A stretch of DNA of 64,000 bases from NCBI GenBank assembly GCA_026225945.1, contig JAMJFZ010002307.1:5307001-5371000 (forward strand). The letters run 5' to 3'. The position numbers and the translations under genes are program-made. Positions 37,220-49,426 of this stretch are shown in pieces; position 1 is the stretch's first letter, and every line of letters starts with the position of its first letter. This DNA comes from Cricetomys ansorgei. Its lineage: Eukaryota > Chordata > Mammalia > Rodentia > Nesomyidae. The notes under the pieces are model-generated. The model saw only the letters and a program-made list of their open reading frames with translations, was not told the DNA's origin and searched no databases.

Positions 37220-38345
37220 TCCTAATCCATCCTTTTGTTTAAAGTAATAGTTATTATTGTGAGCAGGGGTGAACTAGCCTACTGCAATACGTGGATACAG
37301 CAAACACGCAAGGAGATGCATCAGAAAACTCAGCATGCAAAGGCTTCATAGACACTCCCTTAAAATTGTCAGAGTCACAAGGCTTGTCCCATGCAATGCA
37401 TGCTAGAAGGAGAGTCCTTGCTGCGCATCATTCTGGTCAGCGCTGACCACTGCCAAGTACCCTGAACCTAAACTAGAACAAGGATATTAGCTGGATGAAC
37501 ACCCACAGTGTTTTCTCGATTAGGTTTTTTTCTCGCTGAAAGCTTTGATTCAGTGTTATTGTTCGCTGGTGTCATTAGCGTTGCCAGCAAAGTGTTCTCA
37601 GGCACTTGAAAGCATTTATTGAAATGAAGTGAAATGAATTTCTTCTGTGAGGGCCAGCAGTTAGGAAAAGGAAGGGGCCAGCGAACATCAGATAAGATGA
37701 GAAATGACTACTTGTATCCTAAGTCCTAAAGTTTTGCTCGAGGACTTTGGAGGATGGCACTAAGGGTGTAAACATATATTACTTAGTTTTTCTGCTAATA
37801 AAACAGGCCTTTATTGTTAAAATAGAGTTAGATAGTTAAACAAATCATTCTTTGTCTTGTCCCATGGAAGCTCTTGAAATCTAGAATTGTCAAGGCTTAG
37901 ACGAGACCATGAAGTCTGCGAGGAGGAGGCCAGGAACAGAAGCAGACGGGGAAGTGGGCTGCTGTGTCCATGGTGCGGAGGGGAGGGGGTGTTCTGTGTC
38001 CATAGCTTGTGCTCTCCAGTATCCTGCACAGTTTGACCTCCCTGTAGAGATAAGGCGCAGCGCACAGAGGCATGTGACATCTGTCCCACCAGCCCATAAC
38101 CTGATGATTTGGGACTTGGGAGTAACATGTATCCTCTGCCTTCAGAGTCGACTTGTCTGGGCTCTGTGTTCAAGGTCTCCCCTTTAACAACTAAGGGGCT
38201 TGGGGCTTGCATTTATAAGCCCTACTATTAGTGGAGAATGCCTGGAATTTTCCCTCTGACTTCATTAATACTACATGGCTATGTGAGACCTTTATAGTGT
38301 GCATTCACATACTAATTGCATGGTTTCTTGGTATATGTTCTTTCC

Positions 38346-38374
38346 AATATAATCATATATATATATATATACAC

Positions 38375-38426
<52 letters not shown>
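38346..38426. repeat. (AT)n with AC interruptions
   Basis: Three tatata runs separated by tacaca and tacata, about 80 bp. Confidence 0.95.
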
Positions 38427-38429
<3 letters not shown>

Positions 38430-38539
38430 TAGACACAGGCGACCTCCATCCTTACTCTTCCAGTCAGGGAACACCTGTGGCCTTCATGCTGCCCAGCCCT
38501 GTGGCAGTTTTCATCTGTTTTTTTTTCTCCTCCTTTTAA

Positions 38540-39520
38540 ATTACTCACTTCTTTTTACTCGGTTCCCTAAGACCTCTTCTCCTTTCTATTCATCTGTACT
38601 CTAGGCTGTTGACTTTAAATATCTGATTGCTCTCCATTTTCCACTCCACCCAGACCAGTTTCCTGACTGCGCGCTCAGTCACCTACTGGATGAGGCCGCT
38701 TAGCCGTCTAAAAATCACGGCACACTTGATGTTCTCAAGGCTGAGCTCTTAAACAGTCCCCCAAACACTCTCCTGCTGTGGTCTCCCAGAGCTCAGGAAA
38801 CAGCCAGTCATCTGTCACCCTGGTCTTCTGCAGCTGGGGAAATGGCTGGTTATCTGCTGAAGGCAAAGCTCTTTGCACAGTTCCCCATCCCTCTCTCTTT
38901 CTTTTTCTCTTCTCTTACTTTCTGTCATACCAGTAAGCTTGTTTGGCAGCTCCTCCAGGATCCCTCCATAACCTGACTCCTTCCCTGCTCCTGTCACCCC
39001 TTCCAGGTCACTATAATCCCTGGCCTGGAGTATCACACCAGCCTCCTCCCTGGCCCTCCTCCTGCCCAGACGCTGTGCAGCTTGTTCACACTTCAGCACA
39101 GGTCACTGTGCTGCCCTGCTGTCCATTTCTATTCACTTGTTTCTCGTCTTAGAGTGAGAATCGACATCTTAATGACCCCACTCATTTCCTCTAACCTTTT
39201 CTCCAACTCCTCTGCAGACAGAGGAGGCTCTTGCCCCTCTGTCTCGACCCAGGAATGTTCCATTCCCAAGGTCTTTGCACCAGGGGGCCCTTCACATACC
39301 AAGTTCTCACATTCTCAACTCCTACAGGCATCTGCTCAAGGGCTTCCTATGCATCAGGCTGATAACCCTGCAGCTCACAGTTCCTCTCAGGAAGTGGCGT
39401 CTGCAGACCCTCCACGTCAGCCTCCTGTTTCTCCCCACAGCCCACCTCACCGTGGTCTGTCCCAACCCCTCACACCCCTTTACCCTCCTCTACTTTCTCC
39501 GGTAGAGAGAGAATGCCAAT
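38540..39520 (+). repeat. Probable L2 LINE remnant
   Basis: Pyrimidine-rich ancient-LINE pattern. In 39210-39350 it reads ccaggaatgttccattccc, gtctttgcaccagggggcc and caactcctacaggcatctg, close to the conserved L2 3' end. The 177-codon frame at 39082-39615 falls here and is best read as chance. Confidence 0.5.
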
Positions 39521-40462
39521 GGGAGGGGTTTTTTGCTTTGTCCCCAGCACTCATACATACTGTAGACAACACTTTTGGGATCTACAAACAAGCCAACATG
39601 AGCATCAGCATCTGACCCTCCATCTCGCTGATTGTAGAGATAGCTGTTTTCCAAGGGTCGATTCCAAATCCTTCCTTCAGGAATGATTAAGAAAAATATG
39701 CGTTGTTCTAAAGGAAGTTGTCAGAATGCTATCCTTTGTCCTTCTCTCTGCACGCACCTCACCCTGAAGTTTATGGGGCCATCTCTGCTGTGGTAATACA
39801 GGCAATTCTTTTCTCCCTGCGGACTAATGCTTAGACATTACACTTCAAACACCACATATTTATCACCAATATTTACATAGCTCTGCTGTTCATTTTACTA
39901 CTAGAAATCAAGGGAATAAAATCTTCTCACGTTGGACCAAGTGCCCCTTCAGCTACTAATGAAAGCAGATACTCTTGGGAATTTTTTTTTTCCTGGTTGA
40001 GTTACTACTTCATGCCTAGGTAAGAACCTTCTACTGTATATTCACGAACGAATTCCATTTTATCTTTGGTATAGTCTGTATTGCTTGTATATGATTCCCA
40101 CTGCATAGTTATTTTCTAGACCAGTTCTGTGTATTCAAGGTCTTTCTCCTAAAAACTCCAACAACTGTGTACTGTACTGGCAGCTTCAAGGTGCCTGGGC
40201 CACTATAAATAGCACTACAGGGAGCACTCAGGCACACAGAACATTTTCTTTGCAGTCTAGCTCGATATTTGCAGAAGACAGTCACATGCTGTCTGGTTCG
40301 ACACAAGTCACCTGTCCCTTAATGCCTCCTGAGTTCCACAGAGAGCCACCCAGAGTGTTCTTTTGCTCATAAGCAGTGCATTTGCTTCAAGCAAACAATA
40401 TTGCCTTTGTTTATGCTGCTTCCTCTGTCTGGCAGAGTCCTGATTATTCTCATTTCTGTGTG

Positions 40463-40506
<44 letters not shown>
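40463..40506. repeat. (GT)n microsatellite
   Basis: About 21 units. Confidence 0.95.
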
Positions 40507-40509
<3 letters not shown>

Positions 40510-40795
40510 TGCATGCCTGAAGGCTAAAGGTCAACACTGGGTGTCTTATCAATTGCTTTCTATTTTATTTTTTGCGGGAAGGGTCTTAAACTGAGTCTGG
40601 AGTTCATGATTCTGCCTGGCTGGCTGCTCAGTGAGCCTGAAGAATCTCTCTGTCTTCATCCTCCCCATGCTGGGATTCCAGGCACACAAGTCACGTTCAG
40701 CTTTGTCATACAAGTCCTGCATTCATGGACACATTCAGGTGTCCATGCTTGCTAAGCAAGCACTTTGCTGACTGAGCAATCTCCCTAGCCCTCTA
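40507..40795 (-). repeat. B4 SINE
   Basis: Reverse-complement B4: gcctgaaggctaaaggtcaac, catgctgggattccaggca, gctaagcaagcactttgctg and gcaatctccctagccc. Confidence 0.75.
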
Positions 40796-41464
40796 CTTAA
40801 CTCTTCAAGCGACAAAGCTTTGTCTGAGTGCCGGCGGGTGGGACCACCTACTCCATCTGGGCAGTTGGTGTGGCTCCCTCTACATAACACCAACAACTTC
40901 ACAGTACAGCTTCCTAAGTGGCCTGGGTCCTCTCTCCTTTCTCTCTTCATATCCCACACTGAATATTGAAACCTCAGACTTCTGTGTTTGTCTACTTGTC
41001 CCCAGTGGTTACCATAGGAAATACTCAGAAACCTTTGGGGAATGACTGTCTGATGGTGTCATTCCAATCACACAGAGAAAAGAACTCATTTGACTTTATT
41101 TCCTGTCTAATGCCTTTAGAAATAACCCTTTGTTTTGTCTGGACTTTTCCGTTTTCCCCAGCAAACATCCTGTGTTATCTGCTCAGTGAATTTGAGAAAG
41201 AAAAGAAATGTTACATTTAAGTATAGTCCATGGACTTTCTGTTGTTATTTTGTTTTTAGCCTCGCCCCCCGCCACGCACACACTTTTTTAACCCAAAGAA
41301 AGTCTAGTTTTTCCTCAACAACTCAGTGGCATACTTCTTTCCAATATTCTTTTTGCCTTTGCCGAGACTTCCTTCAAATGCCCGGGAAGGTCTGCTGTCA
41401 ATAATGATTTCGGAGTGGTTGTATGTTCTTTGCAGTGAAAACCCGCCTTGTTTTCTGTTGCTAG

Positions 41465-41574
41465 GCAACCCCCTTCCAGCTGCCATTGAAGAAATGTGCG
41501 GTGGTGGGAAACGGTGGGATTCTGAAGATGAGTGGCTGTGGCCGTCAAATAGATGAAGCAAATTTTGTCATGCG
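41465..41574 (+). CDS. St8sia1: ST8SIA1 exon 3 (start of sialylmotif L)
   Basis: Internal coding exon. The acceptor is ttttctgttgctag|GCA and the donor is ATGCG|gtaaga. It enters in phase 0, directly continuing exon 2, reads [18 protein letters not shown] and ends ANFVM plus two bases of an Arg codon (phase 2). It holds the first part of sialylmotif L, the CMP-sialic-acid-binding motif shared by vertebrate sialyltransferases: a Cys followed by VVGNGG, then SGCG and DEANFV. In the family the motif-L cysteine pairs with one in sialylmotif S, which would be encoded beyond this window. The open frame visible across 41326-41556 is a shifted frame and is not the protein. Intron 2 upstream is 29.8 kb. 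No disabling change is seen. Confidence 0.95.
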
Positions 41575-42699
41575 GTAAGAGAGAGCACCCACAGTGCGGC
41601 CTCTGACTTCTCTCCTTCTTCCCGCTCCTTCCACAAGCCCCAGGGTCTTTCAAACCTAGTGGCTTGCAATTAATCCCCTGTCGCCTGCCTTTAGCTTCTC
41701 TTCAAGCCCTTACACAAGGTTAGGAGTGCTCTAGCGGGAGCGAGGGAACTTTCCTCCAAGAAATTTCACAGCCCGGAAGGCTCTGAGTAGAGAGGTTCCC
41801 TCTGCTGCTAATGAGGGCGGCAGGAGCAGTGTCAGGCTCGGATCTTCCCGAGATTATACAGCTGGGTGATTAAACCTTGAACATTGCTCTTTCCCCAGGG
41901 CTAACACCCTATGAATAAACATTTTAGTTGTGCGAGCGTTGCCCCTTTCTTCTTAGTTTTCCACAGAAGCATTTGAAAGGAGCAAGTGGGGTTTAAGGAG
42001 GGGGATTTGGTCCATGTGTGACTAGGAAACTGGCAGGAAGTGTCGGAAGGGAAGGGTCGGGCTGAAACATCTCTTAAGGAAGCTTGGTCAAGGGACTGAG
42101 CAGCATGGGGGCGTAGGGACGCAGACAGACATGGACTTTTGGAAAAGGACAGGAGGCCCCTTCTAAGCAGTGATAAAACAGTGATAAGCCTGACTGAAGG
42201 CAGACACCTTCAGGATGTAGACGGGCAGCCTGCGCTGGGAGCACCTGAGCAGACACGGCTGAGAGACAAATGGAAAGAACACCAGGGAGTGTGGTGCAGA
42301 CGGCATGCAGCATGCAGAAGGCATCTGGCTAAGAAGGAAGGAAGTGGAAGTGTTGAGGGAGGGCTCTACGTAGAAGTCACACGAAGTGACACAGCCCGAG
42401 GCCTGGTCAGGATACGGCGAGGGCTCTGCAAGGAGAGGTATGGTGGAGTAAGGGATGGGGCCAATCGGCAGGCCATTCAGGGTGGGGCTGTGGAGTGCAG
42501 GGTGGGGGAAGTGTAGAATAATTTAATAAGCTTAAGGCTAAGCATGGGCCCTGGAGTATAGAGCTCAGCTTATCTGAGACATAGTGTGGAGAAGAAAAAC
42601 ATGTCTTCCTAGGAAGCAAAAGAACATTGAGAGGTTGGGGGTATCTTTCAGGTGAACCTCAAAGTTACAAGGACATGGGAATGACTATGAGCCAGGAAC

Positions 42700-42952
42700 C
42701 AAGATTCTGTAACCAGGAAGGACTTAGGTTCAATTCCTGGCATCTACCTAAAGGCCAGGTGTAGTGGTAATCCCAGAGCTAAACAGGTAGAAACTGGAGG
42801 ATGTGGGGGTTTATAGATCAGCCAGTCTAGCAGAATTGATGAGCTTCGGTTCAGTGAGAGACCCTGCCTCAAGGTAAAAGATGGGGAGGGGATGGGGAAG
42901 ATGCTGCTGTAGCCTTCTAGCCTCTACAGGCCTGCATGTGCGTGCATGCGCA

Positions 42953-42988
<36 letters not shown>
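42700..42988 (+). repeat. B4 SINE with CA tail
   Basis: gacttaggttcaattcctgg, aggccaggtgtagtggtaat, gatcagccagtctagcagaa, ggttcagtgagagaccctg and cttctagcctctacaggcc, then (CA)n at 42958-42988. Confidence 0.85.
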
Positions 42989-43143
42989 GCCTGTGTGTGC
43001 ACAGGTAATCCAATTTAGAGCTCTGAGCTGTTTGAGAGTGTTTTAGGTGGAACCATTTTCCTAGAGAATGCCAAATACCCTCTTAGAGGAGAGTTGCTTT
43101 GCCCTCAAGACATGTTGTCTCACTGGTGAAACTTGTAGCAGTG

Positions 43144-43320
43144 TAGTGTGTGTGTGCATGTGTGTTGTGTTTGTATGTGTGTGGTATGTGTGTGTGTGTA
43201 GTGTGTGTGTGCATGTGTGTTGTGTTTGTGTGTGTGGTATGTATGTGTGTAGTGTGTGGGGGTAGGTGTGTGTATGTATGTGGGGGGATGGGGGGGATAG
43301 GGGTGTGTGTGTGTGGTGTC
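43144..43320. repeat. GT-rich tandem tract
   Basis: Compound gtgtgt, gtatgt and gcatgt runs including a roughly 58-bp duplicated block (gtagtgtgtgtgtgcatgtg occurs twice). Confidence 0.9.
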
Positions 43321-44356
43321 CTTCCATTCCTGCCCTTCCTTCAAGAGTACTCTAATATAATTTTTCCACTGTAGGATTGTGTTTTCTTATCCACTTAGTT
43401 TATTTTTGCAATGCATATAGATAATGGGAAAAGGAGTGGAGAACCTTTTCATTTAAGACAGTTCTGCACTTGTGCAGGAAAGGCACTGGTGCTGAAGCCC
43501 TTCCCTCCTTCACCCCAGGCTAAGGAACAAAGTTTTAGTAAACTCTAATGCAGAGGAAACTTTCGTGGAGCAATGTTTTCTGAGCTCCAGTGAGTGCTGT
43601 GTGGGTGTCAGGAAACATGGGAGAAATGTTGAAGTCAGGAAGGCAGAGGCAGAGCAGAGGCAGAGTAGAGTAGCAGGGACCTCAGCACATACCAGGCACC
43701 GGCTCCAATCCCCGAGCATTACATGAGGCTGAAGAGCTAATAAAGAGCACAAGATTGGGATGCCATGCCCTCATGCTTGGCCAGGTTGGTACCCCACACA
43801 GTGTCATTTGCCCCTGCCTAGGCTGTTTGAGAGAGGAGGAGCCATCCCTCAGTCAACCCTGGCTTTATCTGTAGTTCTGTGAATACTATGCCATTGCTCC
43901 TCTTACAACCTTTTAAAACCTTCAAATTGTCCAGAAGCACAGTTGAAGTGCTGCCTCCAAACATTAAATGAAGAGATGTTAGAAGAGGGTTTAAGGCAAG
44001 AGCCTGGCTCAGCATCTCCAGCAGGCCTTGCATAGTTAAGTAGTCCCGGTCAGGGTGTGGTCTGCCCATCACTGGTCTGTCTTTATCTTAGCTCCTGTTC
44101 ATCCCACAGGGTATCTACTTGCCCTTGTGGATAACTGCCCTCACCCAGGGCAGGAGCCCTGTCCTATTAGGTTTTATTTGCCTGGAATTTAAGGTGACTC
44201 AAGGAAAGGACTAAGAACAGTAACTTCTTTCTGCTCTAGCATCCAAAGTGCAGGCACAAGACAAGGGTGGAGATACCAGTTTCTCCTTTTGCTCTCAGTT
44301 ACCTTGTAGCCCAAGGGAGGAGTCAAGCATTTTTAGCAAAAGCAGATTCTATCGCT

Positions 44357-44360
<4 letters not shown>

Positions 44361-44392
<32 letters not shown>
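44361..44392. repeat. (GT)n microsatellite
   Basis: About 16 units. Confidence 0.95.
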
Positions 44393-44395
<3 letters not shown>

Positions 44396-44744
44396 CTTCC
44401 ATTAGGAAGATGAATATTTTCAACCTAACATGTAGAGGAGCAGGCCTAAGCACCACAGGGGATTATCTCATGGTGCCCCATTTATCCCAAATAGACACAA
44501 CCATGTTGGTCTTTTATGCAGTCTGCTGTTGCTATTATATGAGTGCCTGGGATCAGACTGCCCTGAGCAGCCTGTAACATAATACTCACAGAACGGTGGA
44601 GGGGTGAAATGAACAAGTATTCAGAGAAGACACCTTGTCATACCCAGAGCTGTGTGTCCATGCTCCTTTGATTTCAAGAACAATGCTGTTATAATAACGT
44701 ATTTGAAATACTAGAAAGGCTTAGTTAGGGCTAGTAAATGTGAG

Positions 44745-44925
44745 TACTGGATGTTTTATTTATTATTATTGTGTGCATTTGCCAGTGCTAGCAGTCAGAG
44801 GACCTCTTTAAGAAGTCAGTTCCCTCCTCCCACATGTATGTGTGCTCTGGGACTTGAACTCAGGTCACCAGGCTTGTGTGACAAGCATCTCCAGCTACTG
44901 AGGCACCTTGCCAGCTCAGGAGTAA
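44745..44925 (-). repeat. B3-like SINE fragment
   Basis: ttttatttattattattgtg, gggacttgaactcaggtcac, ggcaccttgccagctc; diverged. Confidence 0.6.
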
Positions 44926-45316
44926 TACATATTGATAAATTTTTTTTTAAGTATGACTTGGCAACTGACAGATCTATTTATGAATAGGTGCTTAGCATAC
45001 AGGTTGGGGCCCAGCTAGCAAACCATACACTATTAGATTATCAAAATGAAACATTCAGCGAGCAAACAAGGGATTAGAAAGCATGTGGTATGGGCAAATG
45101 AAATGGGGAAGAGGGTCTCCACATAGTCCTGCCTGTGTACAGTAGGCCAAGACTACAGTTGAGAATGTCTTCCAACTGTCTTCAACCATTCCATAATGTC
45201 CTCTGCAGAGACAGTTTCTAAACATATCCTTCAAAATGCTAAAAACCAATCTCCTATTTTCCAAAGTGCACATTTATTCGTTAACCAAAAGTAACACTTT
45301 AAAAATAATCTTGTGG

Positions 45317-45488
45317 GGCCGGGCATGTAGCTCAGTGGGTAGAGTACTTGATTAAAACTGGATGTGGTAGGACATACCTCTAGTCCCAGCGCTTTGGAGA
45401 AGGGTCACAAGTTTAGGGTCATCCTTGGCTACATAGTGAGGAATACTTTGAGGCAATCCTGAGCTACAGGAGACACTGTATCAGAACA
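45317..45488 (+). repeat. tRNA-like/B1 chimeric SINE
   Basis: Head ggccgggcatgtagctcagt with B1-type body ggacatacctctagtccca, gtcatccttggctacatag, and tail cagaacaacaacaacaaac. Confidence 0.75.
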
Positions 45489-45660
45489 ACAACAACAAAC
45501 TCTTGAATTCAATTTCTCTAGAACATTTGCAAGGCAGAAGTAATGATGATTACATATTGGAGACAGACTGTGTGGCTCACAGTCATGGTGTGGCAACAGT
45601 TCTGAAGCTTTTTGGATTATGCGCAGATGAATGATCTGCATACTTGCGCACACATGCGCG

Positions 45661-45665
<5 letters not shown>

Positions 45666-45704
<39 letters not shown>
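45666..45704. repeat. (CA)n microsatellite
   Basis: About 18 units, preceded by gcgcgtgcgcgc. Confidence 0.95.
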
Positions 45705-45705
<1 letters not shown>

Positions 45706-47428
45706 CGTTTTTCTTTGTTGAGTCTCCTGTCCAAGGTGCCCATTCCTCATCTATCTCTACTCAGTGGTTTCAGATAACTTCTCCCTCTTCTGTGCTTGCT
45801 TCTCTTTCAGGATCACAAGCATCACTATTATGGAGGTACTTTACGCCGCTAACATCTCTAGCTGTGCCAACAAGCAATAATGTGAAGTTTGGGACACTTT
45901 ATACAATTATGCCCTATTAGAAACAATTTGACTATATTAAATGGCCTTTTATGTAAATCCATGTAATTATCAATTTGGGAATTGAGGAGCAAAAATTATA
46001 GTGCGCTTTTCCTAAGAAATGAGATACAGGAAAATGCCCATTATTTGTGCTGGAGGAGAATATTTACCCAGAACAGAAGGCAGACATTTCACCAGCCTGC
46101 ACTGTTATCATTTTTTGGAAAGCCACATGTAAAGTTTCTCTTGCTACAAGCACCCCTCTGTTACAGGACAAAATCAGTTCTGAAAATTTTATTGTTGTTT
46201 GGTTTGGAGGGTTTTTTTTTTGTTTGCTTGTTGACTTATTTGACAAACTTTTTCTTGAGGTTTTTAACTCTGTGGTAGAAGATATAAATGGATCCAGGCA
46301 TATGAATCATGGAACCCAGAAGAAAGCAAAATACTTGTACATGAAAAGTAACTTGTTATTGACAAAATAGGTTATGAGGACTCCCTAGCAAAATTTAGAA
46401 CCTACAGTTGATTCTCAGATGTTAGCAGAGGCAGTCAAGGTCAAAGCTGCCTTAAAAGGTGCATCTAAATTTTAGCCTGTTTGTTTGGGAAGCCATCTTG
46501 CCTTAGCAAAGATCAGTTAAATTGTGCAATCATGATCCAACCATGGCCTGATGAGGTCTGAGTTTTGACGTCTGAGTCTACTCCTCCACAAGACCCCCTA
46601 GGAAGCCACATGGGGTATTGTGTCATGATGAGCTTGTAGATGCCTCCAGAGTAGGCTTTGTGGCGGGTCCCTCCCCAGCTTCCTACAATGCCCACTGTTT
46701 GCTTTCAATGAACACTCAGCAAGTTACCAGCTGGCTGACCAGTTGACCTGTGTGTGGTTACCAGAAAAGCCAGTTTGTTTATTACCCACAAGCAGATGAA
46801 AGGGAGATTCTAAATCAACATGGACACGTTTCTGCCTGGACAGCCTGGTGTGGTGGGAATTAGGGGGCTCAACAGAAAGAGAAGCTGGGGATGGGAGCAG
46901 ATCAGCTGACAGGTACGTAGGCAGTTTCATCTCCCAAGGCACATTGGTAGGGAAAATTTAGCAGCTCACAGAGACCACAATATTTGTAAAACTATCTTTA
47001 TCTATAAATAAATGATGCAAGTCAGACACGCCCTAATGTGGCAGGGGTCCAGTCAGACGTGTGGCTACGGAGGAGATTCAGTTTATAATGGGTACACATA
47101 ATCAGATTTCTGTGGTCTTTCTGACGTGATAGTGCTGAGCTTTGACTATGGGAGCATCAAAACAGAGACATTTAGTCTAGTTCTCCTTGTCCTTACTATG
47201 GCCCAGGAGGGCGGGCCAAGTCATTATCCTTGTTTCAGGTCATGGAGGAATCATGGCCAGGGAGATACCCACAGACAGAAAGCCACAGGTTTGGGTGTGA
47301 GACAAGCTGTGCTTCCCAATTTAACAAGCATAAGGCATGGTGACCAAGGGAAACAATTAGGGCAGGGGTGGAGTTTAGGGGTGTGAGTAGGGTGATGGCT
47401 TTCTCTTAAGGAGAACACATCACTTCTC

Positions 47429-47601
47429 AGGCTGGGAAGTTGGCTCAATTGGTAAAGGGCTAGGTACACAAGCTTGAGGATTGAGTTCCACTCCAGTGCT
47501 CAAGTAAAAGCCAGGCATGGCGGCATATGCTTATAATCTCAGTGGAAATAGAGTCCGTGGGGCTCACTGGCCAGCAGGTAAAGCCAAATCAATGACCTCT
47601 C
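47429..47601 (+). repeat. B4 SINE, left half (split by LTR insertion)
   Basis: ggctgggaagttggctcaat, gtaaaagccaggcatggcg, ggggctcactggccagcag, aagccaaatcaatgacct. It stops where the LTR complex begins; the rest of the same SINE resumes at 50301. Confidence 0.88.
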
Positions 47602-47904
47602 TGTAGCTGTATGCTGGTATGGCAGTTCAGCAAAGAAGACATGGAGCTATTTTTATAAATGTAAACTCTGCCAGACCTCAGCAGAGGGTACCACTGTCAT
47701 GGCAAGTACCATCCTGGACAATGGAGCCCTGAGCGTCTGAGCTCAGGAGTTTTTATTCATTTAGAACTCCTCAGGTGCAGATCATAAGCAATCAACAGAA
47801 ATCCAACACCTGCAGACAATAAAAAATGCCAAGGCCTATGCATCCCCTTTTCCAACAGTGCACAAAAAACAATTATTTTAAATATAACTAAAAGTCAATT
47901 TCCA
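47602..47904 (-). mobile_element. 3' LTR of small ERVK-like element (copy 1)
   Basis: 303-bp LTR, first by + coordinates. It starts tgtagctgtatgctgg, carries ctctgccagacctcagcag, TTTATT (minus-strand AATAAA) in gagtttttattcatttag, gcacaaaaaacaattattt, and ends tcaatttcca. It is followed at 47905-47921 by taataattccccttttc, whose complement is a polypurine tract, placing it as the 3' LTR of a minus-strand element. Confidence 0.85.
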
Positions 47905-49150
47905 TAATAATTCCCCTTTTCAATATGAGCCAATCAAATTGCTTTATCTCTATGACACAAGTTAACACTACACAAGCAAACTATTTACAAGAAGAACAAT
48001 CACACAGGTTGCTAATGCACAGGACCAAATGAAACCAAGTATCTATCAAGCCTTTCACAATGTCTTTCGACAGCAGAAAACATTATTTATGTCTAATTAT
48101 CTGGAATTCACTCATGATGTGGGCTCCACCAAAGGGCTTGGATCACCTCTCTGGCTCTGCCCTCTGCAGCACACACAGCGTGTCCTCCAGGCTCTGACTG
48201 GCTCTATTCCACTGCTGCTGCTGCTCTTGATGGGCTGCACTCTCACCAATAGCCATTGGTTTTTTTAATGGTGCCAAACTTCAACTTCTTTACATGACCT
48301 TTTCAATCTTGGCCTTCAACTACTACTGAGGCTGCACTTTTACCAATGGCCTCTCCTGGCCTCTCACAGTGCCAAGCCTCAGCTGCTCTTCAAAGACCCC
48401 TTCAAAACCAGCACCAGCTGGGTGACTCTTACAGTACCAGGTTCGGCTACCAGTATAAGATACAACTTTGCCAGTTCTGGAAAACAGTTTCTGTGTGCTG
48501 ACCCTTAGGAAACACTTTCTGGGCTTTAAGATAGAGTCTAATTTGCTGGAAAAGTAACTGGTAACCTTGTCTGCAAGACGGGTTCCTTCATGGGGTAGAG
48601 TGCTCATCCCTACCACCAGTATCTGGACAGCATGTCTTTCTTTTACTCAGGTTTGTAGGGAAAACAAAAAACAAAACAAAACAAAAAAAACCAAAAAAAC
48701 AAAAAACAACCAAACCCAAAAAAAAAAAAAAAAAAAAAAAACCCTGGTCAGTTTAACTAAGCGGCTTTTTGGCTCCAAGCTGCAGCTTCCACAACAGCAG
48801 GGGTTCCTGGGCCAATGAGAAGAATATCTGGCAAAGTCTTGTTAGTTTGGCATTCTTTCTCACCACCCAGGGAAACATACACCCTTCTTCACAGACCTCA
48901 AACACAAGACCCACTTAGGCTTCACATGCACAAAAAGCCATCAACAAACTCAGTTTGTGAAACAGTATGTTCTTTCTCTCTCCTCTTCCTTCAGGAGACT
49001 CATCATTTTTGAAAATATATCATTTCTGTCCTCTAGGAGCTGCCCTGAGCATACTTTACTGGACTCTGTGAGGTCTAGAGTTTCTTTCTTGTTCTTCCTT
49101 GTCTCCACATTGGATTAGTGTGACTTCAGGCCTATGTTGCAGGCACCATT
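47905..49150 (-). mobile_element. Non-coding interior of ERVK-like element (copy 1)
   Basis: 1246 bp between the two LTRs, with a polypurine tract beside the 3' LTR and a degraded primer-binding site (complement of ggcacca, about 49142-49148) beside the 5' LTR. It has no gag, pol or env-like frame, so it is a non-autonomous element. It is clearly homologous to 62970-63968 (shared tttcacaatgtctttcgaca-type segments, gtaactggtaaccttgtctg). An A-rich run at 48655-48742 is an addition not seen at that length in the other copy. Confidence 0.8.
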
Positions 49151-49426
49151 TGTAGTAGTATTACCTGCTATGGTAGTTCAGGATGGAAGACATGGGGGCA
49201 TATTCATATGTGCAAACAAACTGTACCAGATTTATCAGAAGGAACCACCATCCTGGCCAGTGCCATACTGCCAGTGGAACCCTGAGCATCTGAGCTCAGG
49301 TGTTTTTATTCATTCAGAACTCCTCAGGTGCAGATCATAAGCAATCAAACATCCCCCACAGAAATCCAACATCCGCAGACAATATAAAATGCCAAGACCT
49401 ATGTATCCCTTTTTCCAACAGTGCAC

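Larger units (their letters stand above)
11664..41464 (+). other. St8sia1: ST8SIA1 intron 2
   Basis: A 29.8-kb intron with gtgagt and ctgttgctag ends. Stretches over 300 bp where I recognise nothing: 11664-12470, 13990-14710, 14960-15610, 15900-16650, 16745-17910, 20750-21130, 21330-22140, 22560-23085, 23470-24545, 25000-25910, 26690-27950, 29640-30690, 31140-32280, 33560-34320, 34940-35670, 37230-38340, 39620-40455 and 40800-41464. These hold no long conserved-looking frame and no RNA gene that I can support. Confidence 0.85.

Noticed and set aside
39082..39615. 177-codon + strand frame, proline and serine rich
   Set aside because: Falls in pyrimidine-rich sequence resembling an ancient L2 LINE; no domain recognised and low-complexity composition explains the lack of stops.
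41326..41556. Open frame across exon 3 as a separate gene
   Set aside because: It is a shifted frame; the phase joined to exons 2 and 4 gives the conserved sialylmotif.
43061..43374. Cys/Val-rich and His/Thr-rich small frames
   Set aside because: Translations of GT/CA repeat tracts; the same effect occurs at each (GT)n run in the window.
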